DNA of 64,000 nt from Lyophyllum atratum (Eukaryota; Basidiomycota; Agaricomycetes; Agaricales; Lyophyllaceae), in the NCBI GenBank assembly GCA_014905825.1, contig JACGCN010000006.1, positions 1,178,001 through 1,242,000 on the forward strand. The letters run 5' to 3'. The translations under genes and the position numbers were made by a program. This document shows, one piece after another, positions 46,121 to 58,627 of the stretch (position 1 is its first letter; each line of letters begins with the position of its first letter). The notes under the pieces are model-generated. The model worked only from the letters and a program-made list of their open reading frames with translations. It was not told the DNA's origin and ran no database searches.

Positions 46121-49100
46121 ATGGCCCTTCGTTTTCAGCAGTCAAGTTTTCGCCCCACTGATGTCCCCATTCCCACTACACGACAACCCCCCCATTCAGG
46201 AGCAACCATCCGCAGGGCAAAGACTCTTACACGACCAGAGCGTGGTGTTGCCCCCGTCCCCCTCATTAATCCCAATCCCCAGGGCGCCCTCCCCATCCCT
46301 CACACACAGGGCGCAGCTTCTCAACGGCCCCCAAGCGACGACTACAATGGCTCGACCTCTTGGAGATATTTCTCCCTAGCCGTTACCTTTTGGGCTCCAA
46401 ACTTCCTTCTCAGTTCCCTCGGTGGTTTGAAGGACAAGGCAGTCAGGCAGGCGTGGAGGGAGAAGATCGCATTGTGCTTCCTCATCCTCCTTCTGTGCGC
46501 TGGGCTCGGGTTCGCTACCGTCGGGTTCCAAAAGGTTCTCTGTCCAGAAAATGCCGATTCAGACAGTAGATTTCTTCGCGTGGGCAGCGTTCCCGGGACC
46601 CTTGGTATCCAGGGTGCCATGTTCAACGTCACTAACGTCAAGGCTCCAGCCGATGTTGACTTCACGAATCTGATTAGACGCCCAGGCCAGGATATCACTG
46701 CATCCTTTAGTCGCGCTGCCAGGGACTTTCCAAAGTGCTCGGGCCTTAAGATTCGGATTGCCCAAGACGATCCCTGCTCCACAGCCACCCCTTGCCCCCT
46801 CGGACCAATCGGGGCCTCTACATTTAAAACCCTCTCTATTACTCCTACCGGGTTTCTTGCCGGTTATTCATGGGATCAAGTAGCTGATCTCGATAGTTAC
46901 TTCGTCCTCGATGGCGCCGTCCTCAACATGAAGCCCTACATCAAGCTCAACCCCACCGCCATTCCATCTGATCCCATAGATAGAGCCCTCCGTACCCTCC
47001 TTAAAAAGGCCTCTAGTGCAAGTGGTAAGGACGGGACTCGTCTTTTCTCCAGCCGTCCGTGAACTGGTTTCCGCCATCCCTTGCCTTAAGCAACGGTATC
47101 TTGCGGGAAACATAGACAAGGTCACCCCGGGCTGTTTTGTTTCCGCCCTTTTCCTTTACACAGGGCTGATCGTCATTCTCGGCCTCGTTTTCGTCCGCTT
47201 CGTCATGGCCTGCGTGTTCAACTGGTTCTTGTCGGAGAGACTTGCAGGGCCCCCAAACAGTCAGGAGTTGAATCGTTCAGTCATCAGCCCTGCCGTCATG
47301 CCCGAAGGTGCCAACGTCTCCATTGACAACAAGAATGGAACTGCTCCTTGGGCAGGCCCTGGTGGCACGAAGAAGATGAAGGTCACCAAGGCACCTCGCC
47401 CCTTCACCTCCTCTTCCAGCGCGACCCTCATCAACGGTGGTGATAGCGCCGCCCCCGTCATGAGTTTGACTCAGATAGGCGCCGAGCTCTTTGCAGTCTG
47501 CTTGGTGACTTGCTACTCGGAGGGCGAAGAATCCTTGCGGACCACGCTGGATTCCATCTCGACTACTACATATTCAGACGCGAAGAAACTACTGTTCGTC
47601 ATAGCAGACGGTATGATAACTGGTGCCGGGGAAAAGAGGAGCACTCCGGATATCTGCGTCTCGCTTTTGGATGCCGATCCCCGGTTTGGAAACCCGATAC
47701 CTATGAGCTATGGTGCTGTTGGCTCAGGCTCAAAAGCCCAGAACAGGGCCATGGTCTATGCTGGTCATTACAGTATGTGTTTTTCTATTTCAGTGATTCG
47801 GACTTAGAACTTAACAATCACAATGAAGCTGTTGCGGGTCGTCGAACACCCACCGTCATAGTGGTCAAGTGTGGCACGGAGCAGGAGGCAGCTACAGAAA
47901 AGAAACCCGGAAATCGCGGCAAACGTGATAGTCAGCTCATCCTCATGAACTTTTTTTCTCGTGTAACGTACAACGACCGTATGACGCCACTGGATTTCGA
48001 CCTGTTCCGGAAGATTCATATTCTGATGGGAGTAACGCCTGATTTCTTCGAGGTGGTTTTGATGGTGAGTGTTCTGTCTCCCTCTCCCTCGCTCTCTTCA
48101 TGTTAATGTCGTATACAGGTGGATGCCGACACAAAGGTCTTCCCTGAATCACTGGGTTATCTTGTTAACTGTATGCATCACGATCAGATGATCATGGGCG
48201 TCTGTGGGGAAACTCGGATAGCGAACAAAAGACAGTCTTGGGTCACTGCCATCCAGGTTTTCGAGTACTTTATCTCCCATCACCTCGCCAAAGCCTTCGA
48301 GTCTGTCTTCGGTGGTGTCTCATGTCTACCCGGTTGCTTCTCCATGTTTCGCTTGAAGGCACGGAAGGCAACCGGCGACGATTGGGTTCCTCTCATCATC
48401 AAGCCCGAAATTGTCAAGGAATACAGTCAATCGGAAGTAACCACCCTTCATCAGAAGAATCTCTTACTTCTCGGTGAAGATCGTTTCCTCACAACGTGTC
48501 TTCTACGAACATTCCCGAATCGAAAAATGATGTTCTTGCCTCAGGCCAAGTGTAGAACTGTCGTTCCAGACACTTTCGCTGTTCTACTCTCCCAGCGCAG
48601 GCGATGGATTAACTCCACCATCCACAACCTCATGGAACTTGTCCTGGTTCGCAATCTCTGTGGCACTTTCTGCTTCAGCATGCAATTCGTTGTCTTCATG
48701 GATCTCATCGGGACCGTTGTCCTCCCCGTCGCTCTGTCCCTTACATACGCGCTAATAGTGGGAATCGCGTTGGCGCCACCGAAGAGTTTCGAGGAAGCCA
48801 TTCCGCTTATGCTGCTGATTGCAGTACTCGGTCTACCTGCGATTCTGATTCTCATCACGACGAGGAAGGTGATCTACGTGTTCTGGATGATTGATCTACC
48901 TCTTTGCACTTCCTATCTGGAATTTCGTGCTCCCAGTTTACGCGTTCTGGCATTTTGATGACTTTTCTTGGGGTGAAACGAGGTATGTCTGGCTATTCTT
49001 TGTAATGCGAGCTTGGCTGATTGTCTTTGTACCCTAGAAAGGTAGAAGGAGAAGGGAAAGGAGAAGGGCATGGGGATGGAGGTGGTGCATCCAACGGACC

Positions 49101-49740
49101 AGAGTTGCCCATGCGCCGTTGGGAAGACTGGGAACGCTCAAGGCTGCGCAAACTCAGGCGTGAGGAACGACGACGAAGAGACTTTGAGCGCTCGCACCCT
49201 ACCGGGTACATCGCTGGCGATGGCGAGTTGCTCAGTGTCCGAGGCGTGGATGCACGAAGCCAATATGATGGGTCAGACACCATATCAGTGACGTCTTCTG
49301 ACGACGACCACTGGGGCCCACAGATTGGAGCATATAACGAGAATCATGCGCAGTACCCTCCTCCGCCTGTCGGCTTGTTGTTGCCTCGAGATCAGCTACA
49401 TACAGCTAAAACCGTAGGCGGGGCGGAACTTGAGGCCATGTTGGAGATGGGTTTTGACGAACGACAACGACCCACACCACCTACCTCAACCTACGCACCT
49501 CGGTATCAGCTATCTGACGGTTCAACGGCGCAGTTGGCGAACATCAACGGAGATGGGTATGCTCCTTTGACACGATCAGCATCACCTGGACTTGGAGTAC
49601 CTTTGCCGAACATGATTTCGCCAACATCACCAACGATCAACATGAGCGGGGAGCCTCCGAGAGGCGCATCAGGCGGAAGGCATGGTTCTGGAGAACGCTA
49701 TGGTCCTTTAGGTCCCTTGGACCCCGCTATGAGATTCTGA
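46121..49740 (+). CDS. Chitin synthase, division 2 (class IV-like)
   Basis: Membrane glycosyltransferase that polymerises GlcNAc into wall chitin. Exons 46121-47772, 47829-48064, 48119-48982 and 49038-49740. The N-terminus is Pro-rich, with two early membrane helices ([20 protein letters not shown] and [20 protein letters not shown]). The catalytic core has [50 protein letters not shown] and [12 protein letters not shown] (division 2 form of the QxxRW motif), followed by C-terminal membrane helices and a hydrophilic tail. No myosin head is attached, so class IV fits better than class V. One base is missing near 47048 (GTRLF/AVRELV) and one extra near 48893 ([12 protein letters not shown]), both breaking the literal frame. 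Confidence 0.88.
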
Positions 49741-50361
49741 AGACTACGATTACATCACTTTCATCCCATGGCCCACCGATGCCCGATATCTATGATCTGA
49801 TATACCCTCCGCACTTCATTCCGCTCGTCCCTATCACCCATATTCTTTCGCGGTGGACCTTGGAATTTATCGTAGCTAAATACCAGTCTAATACCCAAGG
49901 CAGCCATGCACCATCCCGACCTGGACTTTGTTGGGCCACCATACATTATCATCATTCTGGTTGCTCTATCGCATGGCATACTTTCCCTTTCTTACCCTCC
50001 TTACCATACAGGCCCTTGTGAAATATATCTAGATCTGAGGTCGAGCTGGAGCTTTAAGCTACGTAACATGAAAGTTTGAACGTTCTATCCCCTTGCTCAG
50101 GCTGGGGGTCCGTTGTGTGATATATATAGCCGATCATGCCGATCACTTCGGTAGTCTGAAGACTGATTGATCCGACACGTGGCGAGGCGGCAGCGGCTTG
50201 TGTTGCCGTCTTTGTTGCTGACCCTGGTCGTTGAAACGTTGATTTGAATCAGGGATAGAGTTGCTTTTAACGGATACCCCTCACTGAGGCCATTACTTCA
50301 AGACACACGTTACATACTATCCAACGCCTCTGTAAACTCGTCCGGAAGAGCGTCACACTCC
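49741..50361. other. Intergenic, about 620 bp
   Basis: 3' region of chitin synthase followed by the promoter of the DUF3684 gene, transcribed in the same direction. A TATA-like ATATATAG occurs at about 50120. No gene seen. Confidence 0.4.
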
Positions 50362-53300
50362 ATGGCCGTTCCTCGCGATGCTTTGGTATGCCCAGAGGTC
50401 CTGTCAGAATTCGGCCGAGCTTACAAGAACTCTAGTGGGCCAGTGGTCATGACGAGTCTGTAGAAGTCAACCAACGAGCTCTAATTGACAAAGTTCTTGC
50501 CCGGTACTCTGGCGAATTCACGGTGTTTCGTGAACTGCTGCAAAATTCAGACGATGCCCAGGCCACTACAGGTAGAAATACATTTTGATACCCGGAAATA
50601 TCTGGACTGCAAGGACGGACTCCAGTCAGAAGGAGAATCTTCAAAGGGGCCCTTGCCGGATTTGAAGACAACCCTGGTGCGTCAATCTGTTGCCTTTTTT
50701 CCTTGGAGTCTAAACCTCAGGAGCTGTTAGGTTCATCAATGGTCATTCAAGAACAATGGAATTGCTTTTCGCGAAGAAGACTGGAACAGGCTGAAGAAGA
50801 TCGGTTCGCAACCTGATATCACAACTTCTAAGTTTTTGTTAACATCAGCCTCTAGCGGAAGGGAACCCCGACGAAGAAAAGATCGGTGCTTTTGGTGTCG
50901 GTAAGTCTTGATTCCGTCTTAGACCATCAAAACCTCTCTAGCTTTATACAGGATTTTACAGTTTGTTTTCCGTGACCGAGGAACCATTTGTGACATCTGG
51001 AGGTATTCCTTTAACTATCTCACTCCGACTGTCTCTTATAACACCTTTGAAAGATCAATGGATGGGGTTCTATTGGAAGGATAAAAAGGATCAAGTAAGA
51101 AGCCTTTCGCTCCTTGGCCGACCTGTCTGAGTTCTGTAGCTTTTTGCGCGACGTGGACAACTTCCAGGCAGCGAAGAAAACCCTTCACCGTGGACCACCT
51201 TTGAAATGGTATTGCGGGAGCCAGTCCCTATCCCCATTGCTTTTGATTTTACCCGGTTTCTGGCATCGTCAATCACTTTCATGACATACCTGTCGGAAGT
51301 CAGCCTATTTTTCAACGATAAATGTTTAGCACACTTGAAGAAAACGCCAGGTGTCCCCAAGACGCTGGCTCTTCCGCCTGGGTTACGGAGTTCCAGCAGT
51401 TCGGGAATTATGACAATTAAGGACCTCAAATGCACCCGTAAGTTTCTGTCCTTCAGGTATTGCTACCAGCTGAGTTGGTTTGGAAAGCACTTCACATCCA
51501 GGCTCAGGTGATGCAATTGGTGTATTCCTCCGGGTCAGAAAAGCCACGTCCAACAGCATTGAAACCGAAAGCCACAGGCGCAGGCGGATTCTTTTCTTCT
51601 TGTTCACTTCGCTCGCGGGAAGTGCTACCCCCCAGCGCTCATCAACACCCTTACCCACTCCAGCGAAGGACATCGATCCTTCAGCAATCAAGGAAACGAG
51701 TGTTTCATTGTCTATATTTTCAGTCGACGTGGATGTTCGCCTAAACAAGAAGATCGCAGCTGAACTGCACAGGTCGACGAAGAAGAACCCCCCCACTAGG
51801 CTCAAATATGAACTCATCTACGTCAGTATTATCGCTGCACTCCATTTCATAGATCTGAACGGTGCTATAGACAGCCAAGGATGAATATGACGCGAGTATA
51901 AAAGAGGATGAACAACAATCATCTTCTACTGGCAGCATTTTCCAAGGTCTACGGGCAGATCTCGATGGGTTAGTGATGTCCTTCATCCTCCTGTAGTGTC
52001 AAACTCCGTTTCTCATATTCAGCAGTTCTGGCACAACTCGTATTTTCATCGTAAGTACTTGAACAGATACACCAATTCCGATGTTGATTTTATTCTAAGG
52101 GACACGCAACTGGTCAAACGACAGGCCTTGGAGGACATATGGCAACTCGATTCATCCCGACAGTAGAACGAGAATCCATTGATTTAATGTACGTTCTACT
52201 CTTCGAGACATGTTGAATACTGTATCAACTGCTTTTCCATAGGGACCGAAATGTGGCCGGTGAGCACCTCTGTGTATACCAATTCTCCTATGTCTCATCC
52301 AGTTCCAGTATGGAATAAGGAACTACTCTACGTTGGAGGATATCTAGCTCGTTCTGCTTACGACATAGAGTTAAACACTATCAAGAGCCTCTGGGAGGGC
52401 GCTATACCTCTAGGCGTTCCTGAGACTATAGTGGAGCAAGAACTCGAATCTTGGCTACGCAGTCGCTCAATGCACGCTCTCAAATTCTTTTCGTTTCATC
52501 CATCGACTCCATCCGCTGATGTGTCTAACCTTCTTGAAACGGCATTTTTTGCCTGCGCCGGAAACAATTTCCCCCTGATATCGACAGCTGGAGTTCGAAA
52601 TGCTTCTGAGATCCGCCTCCCAGATCCAGCGTTCGCTGGATTTCTCAAACAACTCCCAGTAATCCCGGATGATATCCTCGCAAATGCTTCGGCAACGATA
52701 TCAAACCTTCAGACTCGAGGGATGATAAAAAGCATTTCGTTTGAGGATGTTTTGCAGGAACTCCGCTCACGGCCTTTGACGGAGGATGAAATGGTTGCGT
52801 GTTTGAAATGGTGGATCGGTGTTAACAAGGAGGCTTCGAAATTCCAACTTGCGCCCCGGACACAGCTGCTCAATGCTGCAGTGCTCACCATTGGTACCCT
52901 AGGCAGCAAAGAGGAGAAAATCGTGCCTCTTAGTTCAGTTAGAACGTTCATCAATAGTCGAACAATCGCCAACGTGATCCCCCTCGATGGACCCCTCCCA
53001 AACCACCTACTCCCTGCCGGCGTCAGCAAAGTTTTCGCGCCCGATGATATCCTTGCATCTTTCCCCTGGACGGAATTGACTATACCCGAGTGGGTTGGGC
53101 ACATCTGCACTCCAGCCGTCCGAAAGGCCAACGTCGATGTCGACATCAACTTGTCGGCTACGTGGGCAGAGCGCGTCCTGACAATTTTGGCCCGCGCATG
53201 GCCAAATTTGTCTGGCGCTGCAAAGGGAGAAATATTCGCCCAGCTGAAATCCATGACATGCATTCCCACATCTACTGGGATGAGAACCCCCGACCAATCT

Positions 53301-56300
53301 TATTTTGCTCAGGCCAACATTTTCAATGACCTTCCGGTCGTCAAACTGCCGTCAGGTGTCAGCATCAAGGGCAATGTAGAGCGCGTGCTTCAAACCCTCG
53401 GAGTTCGTAAGCACGTCGATCTACAAGTGGTTTTCAACAGGTAATTATTGCACTGGGTTAAGATGTGCGACGCTGATCGATCATATCAGGATGATCAAGA
53501 CGAACGAATGGACTGTCGGCGACCTGTCAAAGTACTTGGTTTCCGTGCAGTCGACCTTGAGCGTTGAGGAATGGGCGCGACTCAAGATGACAGCTGCGTT
53601 TTCCAAGGAAGAAAATTCCACGGGAGATGTTACACAGAAGCCGACAAGATATCAAGCCCAACAACTGTATGAGCCAGTCGAGGTCTTTCGGCAGCTCAGA
53701 CTGCCCGTCATGGACTGGGGAAAACAATCTAAATGGCGAAGCTCGTCTGACGAAGGTGCGTTTATGCCCCCTCTGCTTTTTTGTGACTAACTAACTTGTC
53801 TCAGCTAAATTCTTGTTCGAGCTGGGATTGCTCCGCTTCCCTCCGCTTCCCGTGTTAGTCAACCTCTGCGCCAGCACAGACTCGGATGTACGACACCTTT
53901 TCTTGCGGTCCACCGTCTCCCTGACTTTTTCTAGATTCGCGCAGTCGCATTGAAATATCTTCTGGATAATATTGGGACCCATTACAAAGACTACGACCCT
54001 TCCAACTTCGGGGAAGTCGCATTCATCCCAGCAGTCAAGTCTTCAAAGCCGTGTATGGGGACTTTCAAAGAGGTCTGGCCTGAAGGAAACACATAGATTC
54101 TATTGCCCTTTCTCACACAGCCTCAGGTGTTCTCCAATTCAGACTGGGCGACCATGGGCTTCCTGGTTACACACCCCTCACTTCACATAGATGCAGTGTC
54201 AAAGCTCAAGGTCAAGCAGCATCCCCCCACCTCGCTGATTGTGGACTTGCTCGAGCGAACACACCCCAAAGACGAATCTGAAGCGAGATCATGGTTTTCC
54301 ATCCTTGCTAGCCGCATTTCAGGCATGCCATCAATGAGTCCCAGTTTATGATATCCTGACATTGCGCACAGATTTCTCTTCCCAGGAGCTTCAGAGCATG
54401 ATGCAATTGAAAATAGTTCCTGTCAAATCTGATGGTGAGCTGCGTTGGCTTGAACCCGCCCATTGCTATTTCGGTGGGGATGCCAAAGGCAAGTTCCATT
54501 CCAAATTATTTGTCTTCGTCAACTTCGGTCAACCTGCAAATGGCTTTCTATCGGCATGCGGTACAAAGCACGAACCAAGCGTCGAAGAGGTCGTCCAAAT
54601 GTTGTTGGAGGATCCACATAGATTTTATGCCTCCGCAGAAGGACCTACACAGTGAGTGAAACGACCTTCATGCGTGCCTTAGCTGACTAGTATTTCGCAA
54701 AAGATTCCTCAACGAGTTGAGGAATATAGCGGTGAATCATAAACTCATCAAGTCCGGAACTATGGCGCAAATGAAGAAATCGGCGATCTTATTAGGTTCA
54801 AAACGCAAACCTCGAAAGGCTGACGAGAAAGGTAATACGGATGATTTTGACGAGGAAGACTGGGAAGTCCATTATGACCTACGGAAAGCCGAAGAAATCA
54901 TTATCGCGGATGACACTCATGCTCATCAGGCATTTGGCGATTCCTTTTTCACGGCGCCCCAAGAGGATATTCTTGAAGGTCAGCTTCGACGAAGCTGAAG
55001 AGGCTTACACGCACTTACTCTGTTCATAGCATTCTATGCACAGCTGGGATCTCGACGACTGAGCTCATTGGTCAAGGAAGACTATCAACCGGCTGTAGAG
55101 GTCAAACATTCAAAGGTCGCCGCCGATACACGTGCATTGATCTTAGAGAGACTTCCACTCTTCTTACACGAACATAGCCATGCACGGACCCGTGTGTCTT
55201 ACACTTGGCTCACCTCCACTGTCAATTTCGTGGTCAAAACTTACGGCAAGCTCTCTGTCACAAAGTCCTTGACTTTCGGAGACCTCCGCCTATCCCGGAA
55301 GCAAGACGCGTCTGCCGTAGCTCAACGTACTGGCAACATGGGTCCCATCCAATTGTGGATAGCGGGAAATGCTCAGATTGACATGTATGAGTGAGTTTGA
55401 CTTCCAGAAACAGGATAGAATGAATGGTCATTAAACATTGCTCTACAGGGTGGCAATATCATTGAACCGTTTGATATTCGATGCCCCAAGAGCCAACGAC
55501 GCACTTCTGTTTATGACGATTCTCTCGACCGACCTCAAGGCTCTGAAGCGAAGGGGATATAATGGTAAAAGCCATCTAGATGCTTCTACTCACTCAACGT
55601 TGACATCCATCCCACAGTCGATAGAATACTGCGGCAACAGAAGGCGGAACGTCAAGCCATTGAGAAGGCAAAGCTAGAAAACGCGACCCTCCTCTCCAAA
55701 CCGCCCTCGAGTGCTGCAGGGGATTCAGCCCCTTCAACACCGTTAACCCCCCCTAGCGCCCAACCTCCTAGCACGAAACCTCCTAGCACGAAACCCCCTC
55801 TCATCAAAGCAAGTCCAGATCCCCAAGTACCATTCATGGATCAACCCCCTCCAACCCCATCGAGAAATCCTCTAAAGATGTTCAAACGAAAGACCGGCTC
55901 CTTGCCACCTGTTGAACTTCCCCCGCTGATTCCTCCTTATTCACACATCTCGCCCACTAGACCTGACACGGATTCTCATGTAACGCCCTTGAGCAACATT
56001 TGTCAGTATTGACCCTTGTTTTCGATATTTTCGACTGATCCTCGTCGAAAGCATCCAATATCGATATGGCCATAAAAGCCTGCCGCCCGGAATCAGGAAA
56101 TCTCCTGAGAAATAGACAAGAGATGCGTCAGGTTAGGGAGTCGCTGAACGAAGGGTATTGTGACGTTTCTGGGCGAGTGGGGGATCTGAATCGCGTCGGT
56201 ATGTGAATGTGGATCCTTAGCGGTCGTCGCACCCTTCATTGATCCTCAATCATGTAGGGGAGATGGGAAGTGTCAAGATTTACTTGTCTCAGGGTAAGTT

Positions 56301-56823
56301 CCTATAAGGACTATCCCTCGCATGTCCTAATGCATTCTTCCAGAGGTTCCTAACCAAGAAGAATTCGTGGTCAACCACAAGGATCAGATTGCGAGGTTCA
56401 TCCATATCCTGGTCAAACTATCCAGAGTCTATGACCTTCCCTTGACAAGTATGCACGTTTTCAATGACCTAGGTGGCGGTTTGATCGCATTCAATCGGAA
56501 CGGAAGCATTTTCGTAAACCTTCGTTATTACCTAGAATGGCGTGAGTTGGGCACAACCATTTTTAACCGAGGTCAAGCCTACTTACGGTTGACACAGATG
56601 ATTTAGATGTCGCTGCAGGAATCCTAAACCCAGCATACATTTCCTGGTATGCCCATCCTTCCCTCCTCTCCGATCATGATTCGATCTGTTATATAGGTAT
56701 TTCACACTCGCTCACGAGATCGCCCACAACCTGGTTCAACCTCACAACTCTGAACACGAGTTTTATTTCTCTGCCATATGCGAGAAGCATATCATGAATC
56801 TAGGTGGCCTTTTATCTGGGTAG
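50362..56823 (+). CDS. DUF3684 protein: HSP90-like (GHKL) ATPase with C-terminal HExxHxxxxxH motif
   Basis: Large multi-exon protein of the sacsin-like DUF3684 family. ATG 50362 gives MAVPRDAL, joined to WASGHDESVEVNQRALIDKV and RYSGEFTVFRELLQNSDDAQ (N box), then KIGAFGVGFYSLFSVTEEP (G1 box) and FARRGQLPGSEENPSPW, a complete-looking GHKL nucleotide site in the first ~200 residues. A long helical body includes exon 52299-53441 (VWNKELLYVGGYLARSAYD, RPLTEDEMVACLKWWIGVNK). The C-terminus reads DLGGGLIAFNRNGSIFVNLR, ISWYFTLAHEIAHNLVQPHN and SEHEFYFSAICEKHI, ending at TAG 56821-56823. One base is missing near 51598 (GGFFSS/FTSLAG). The function is unknown; a chaperone-like role is inferred from the ATPase. 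Confidence 0.8.
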
Positions 56824-57276
56824 ATCTAATAGTAGTACAATAACATAGATTGTGCTTGGCTCCGTTATCTATTCTATCAGCAATTTTCGCGATCGAGAAA
56901 TCACAGGAAATCACCAAATTCGGTGATCTGACGCCACGTGCGGAAGATGCTCTTTCCTTTTGGAGATTTCCCGAGAATCCGAGACGGCTTGTGGTGTATT
57001 GTAGAACTTGTACTTGCCTTCCTTTTGTTCATCAGCCTCTTGAAAAGCCACCAGCCACGTCGTTCCCACACAGAGGATACACTCTCTTTTCTACAGCAAT
57101 CTTCCCAAATCCCTATCAACGAGTCTAGATCTGGAACTTGGAACGGCACGCCGGTAGTAGAGGAGATTTCGAGAGCACGTCCCACTCGCCCAGATCTCTC
57201 AAGTACGCATCGTCCAATTTTAGGCTTTCGCACAAGTTCTCACTTGTCTCCTTCGACCCTCAGCTCATTCCGCAGA

Positions 57277-58236
57277 ATGGACATCCACCCTGGTGTGAAC
57301 TACCCTTCATGCAGTACACCAACTACCTGTACCGTTACGCAAACTCTTACCGCGTCCACTGCCCGGCGAAAGCCACGAATGACTTACAAGTCACCTTCCG
57401 GAGGGGATTCTTATATCATCGGACCGTTTTCATTAACTACGGTTCCGCAGAAATGCGGGTCGTCCTCGAATATAGCCCAACCCATTACCTTGAAAGTATC
57501 GGCCACCCCGGTTCGGTTTCATGGTTCAAGCGCACCGATGAGGCGGAAAAAATATCCAATGGGCCCTCCACTTCCGTTGTACCACCCTCTTGGTCGCCTC
57601 GCAAGCTCTCTCCCACCTCTAGACCCTGCAAGCGTCGGACTTCCAACACCTATCAGGTCAGATGACGCGGTCCGTCGCTCCTCTGCACGTGCCCGTCGAC
57701 CTGTCGCAAAACTACGCGACGTAGAGGACGAGTCTCTAGCCCCTACTCCCACTGCTATCCCTGTCCTTGACGTTGAAGCGAAAGACAAACCCAGTCCTAG
57801 GAAGAGGAGAGCAGGTGGTTCCAAAAGGAAGCGAAAAGAGGTTGACGATGGTGACGCTACATACCCTGCTAAACGAACACGTATGCCGAGGGGTGTTGCC
57901 AATCAGAATATGGCCGCCGATGAGGAATCACCGCTGGAGTCGATCATGGCGGACGTGACACCGACACCCGAACCGCCATCCGAGGTTCCAGAAGACAGGA
58001 AGCTGGACCGACGATCTACGAGGTCGCGAGGTTCCGCGAAACGTCGAGATTCGAGCGCAAGCGAAGCTGCGTCTTCAATATCCGCTGGGGCAGTTGGCCC
58101 TACAAAGGAGGAGGAATTCATGGAGGTGGAAAATATTTCCGATCATATTGTATCACAACATCCAGGCGACCTCAGAACCGACGAGAAGGAAGAAGGAGAG
58201 CTTAGCGAGGAAGGCCAGCCAGCCACTACGTCATGA
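57277..58236 (+). CDS. Basic/acidic low-complexity protein, probably nuclear, function unknown
   Basis: Single open frame to TGA 58234-58236. The frame is open further upstream, and an in-frame ATG at 56947 would add 110 residues, including a hydrophobic stretch. I prefer 57277 (MDIHPGVNYPSCSTPTTC) because the more upstream part looks like leader sequence. The conserved-looking block is TYKSPSGGDSYIIGPFSL to PLPLYHPLGRLASSLPPLDP. After that it is Arg/Lys/Ser-rich with probable nuclear signals (PRKRRAGGSKRKRKEVDD, AKRTRMPRG) and an acidic C-terminus (TDEKEEGELSEEG). No catalytic domain is recognised. It might be chromatin-associated, by composition only. Confidence 0.5.
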   Translation: MDIHPGVNYPSCSTPTTCTVTQTLTASTARRKPRMTYKSPSGGDSYIIGPFSLTTVPQKCGSSSNIAQPITLKVSATPVRFHGSSAPMRRKKYPMGPPLPLYHPLGRLASSLPPLDPASVGLPTPIRSDDAVRRSSARARRPVAKLRDVEDESLAPTPTAIPVLDVEAKDKPSPRKRRAGGSKRKRKEVDDGDATYPAKRTRMPRGVANQNMAADEESPLESIMADVTPTPEPPSEVPEDRKLDRRSTRSRGSAKRRDSSASEAASSISAGAVGPTKEEEFMEVENISDHIVSQHPGDLRTDEKEEGELSEEGQPATTS

Positions 58237-58426
58237 TGCCGCCCCCTACTCACCCGCGCCATGATACACTCGTATACGTACCATCTCTACGCCGTACAAT
58301 TACCCAAACGCTCCGTCCTTCCCATCACAGGATCTGTGTGTAAATTATATATCTCAGTGTTGTATTGAAAATAAATGAAGTACTATCGTCACCTTACAGA
58401 TTGGATGGAATCTATCGGGTACATCC

Positions 58427-58627
58427 TCAACACAGATAGCAAGTGTTAATTAAGTCTCCTCTAGCCCCAGATTCTCCATGCCACTTGATCCTCGCCTGAT
58501 CCCTCCTGATCCGCTCATCATTAGACAAATGTCCACTGTACCATGAGAATACGTCATGATCGGTCCGGAGCAAGTTTCTGCGAGTGTCGACAGTGGCGAA
58601 TCGCGACAGAAGCCTAGTCGACTTCAT
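58427..58627 (-). CDS. Possible small basic protein, 66 aa
   Basis: An isolated ATG frame starting MKSTRLLSRFATVDTRRNLL, which looks like a mitochondrial presequence, followed by HDVFSWYSGHLSNDERIRRD and a Cys-containing end. The composition is protein-like, but there is no family match and no intron to test it. It may be a first exon or a chance frame. Confidence 0.25.
   Translation of the reverse strand: MKSTRLLSRFATVDTRRNLLRTDHDVFSWYSGHLSNDERIRRDQARIKWHGESGARGDLINTCYLC

Noticed and set aside
55750..55800. Short tandem repeat CCTCCTAGCACGAAA
   Set aside because: Two copies inside the Pro-rich coding linker of the DUF3684 protein; ordinary low-complexity coding sequence.
56938..57276. Upstream extension of the nuclear-type protein
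   Set aside because: The frame opens with GTG. The next ATG (56947) would add a hydrophobic stretch that does not fit the rest, so it is kept only as an alternative.
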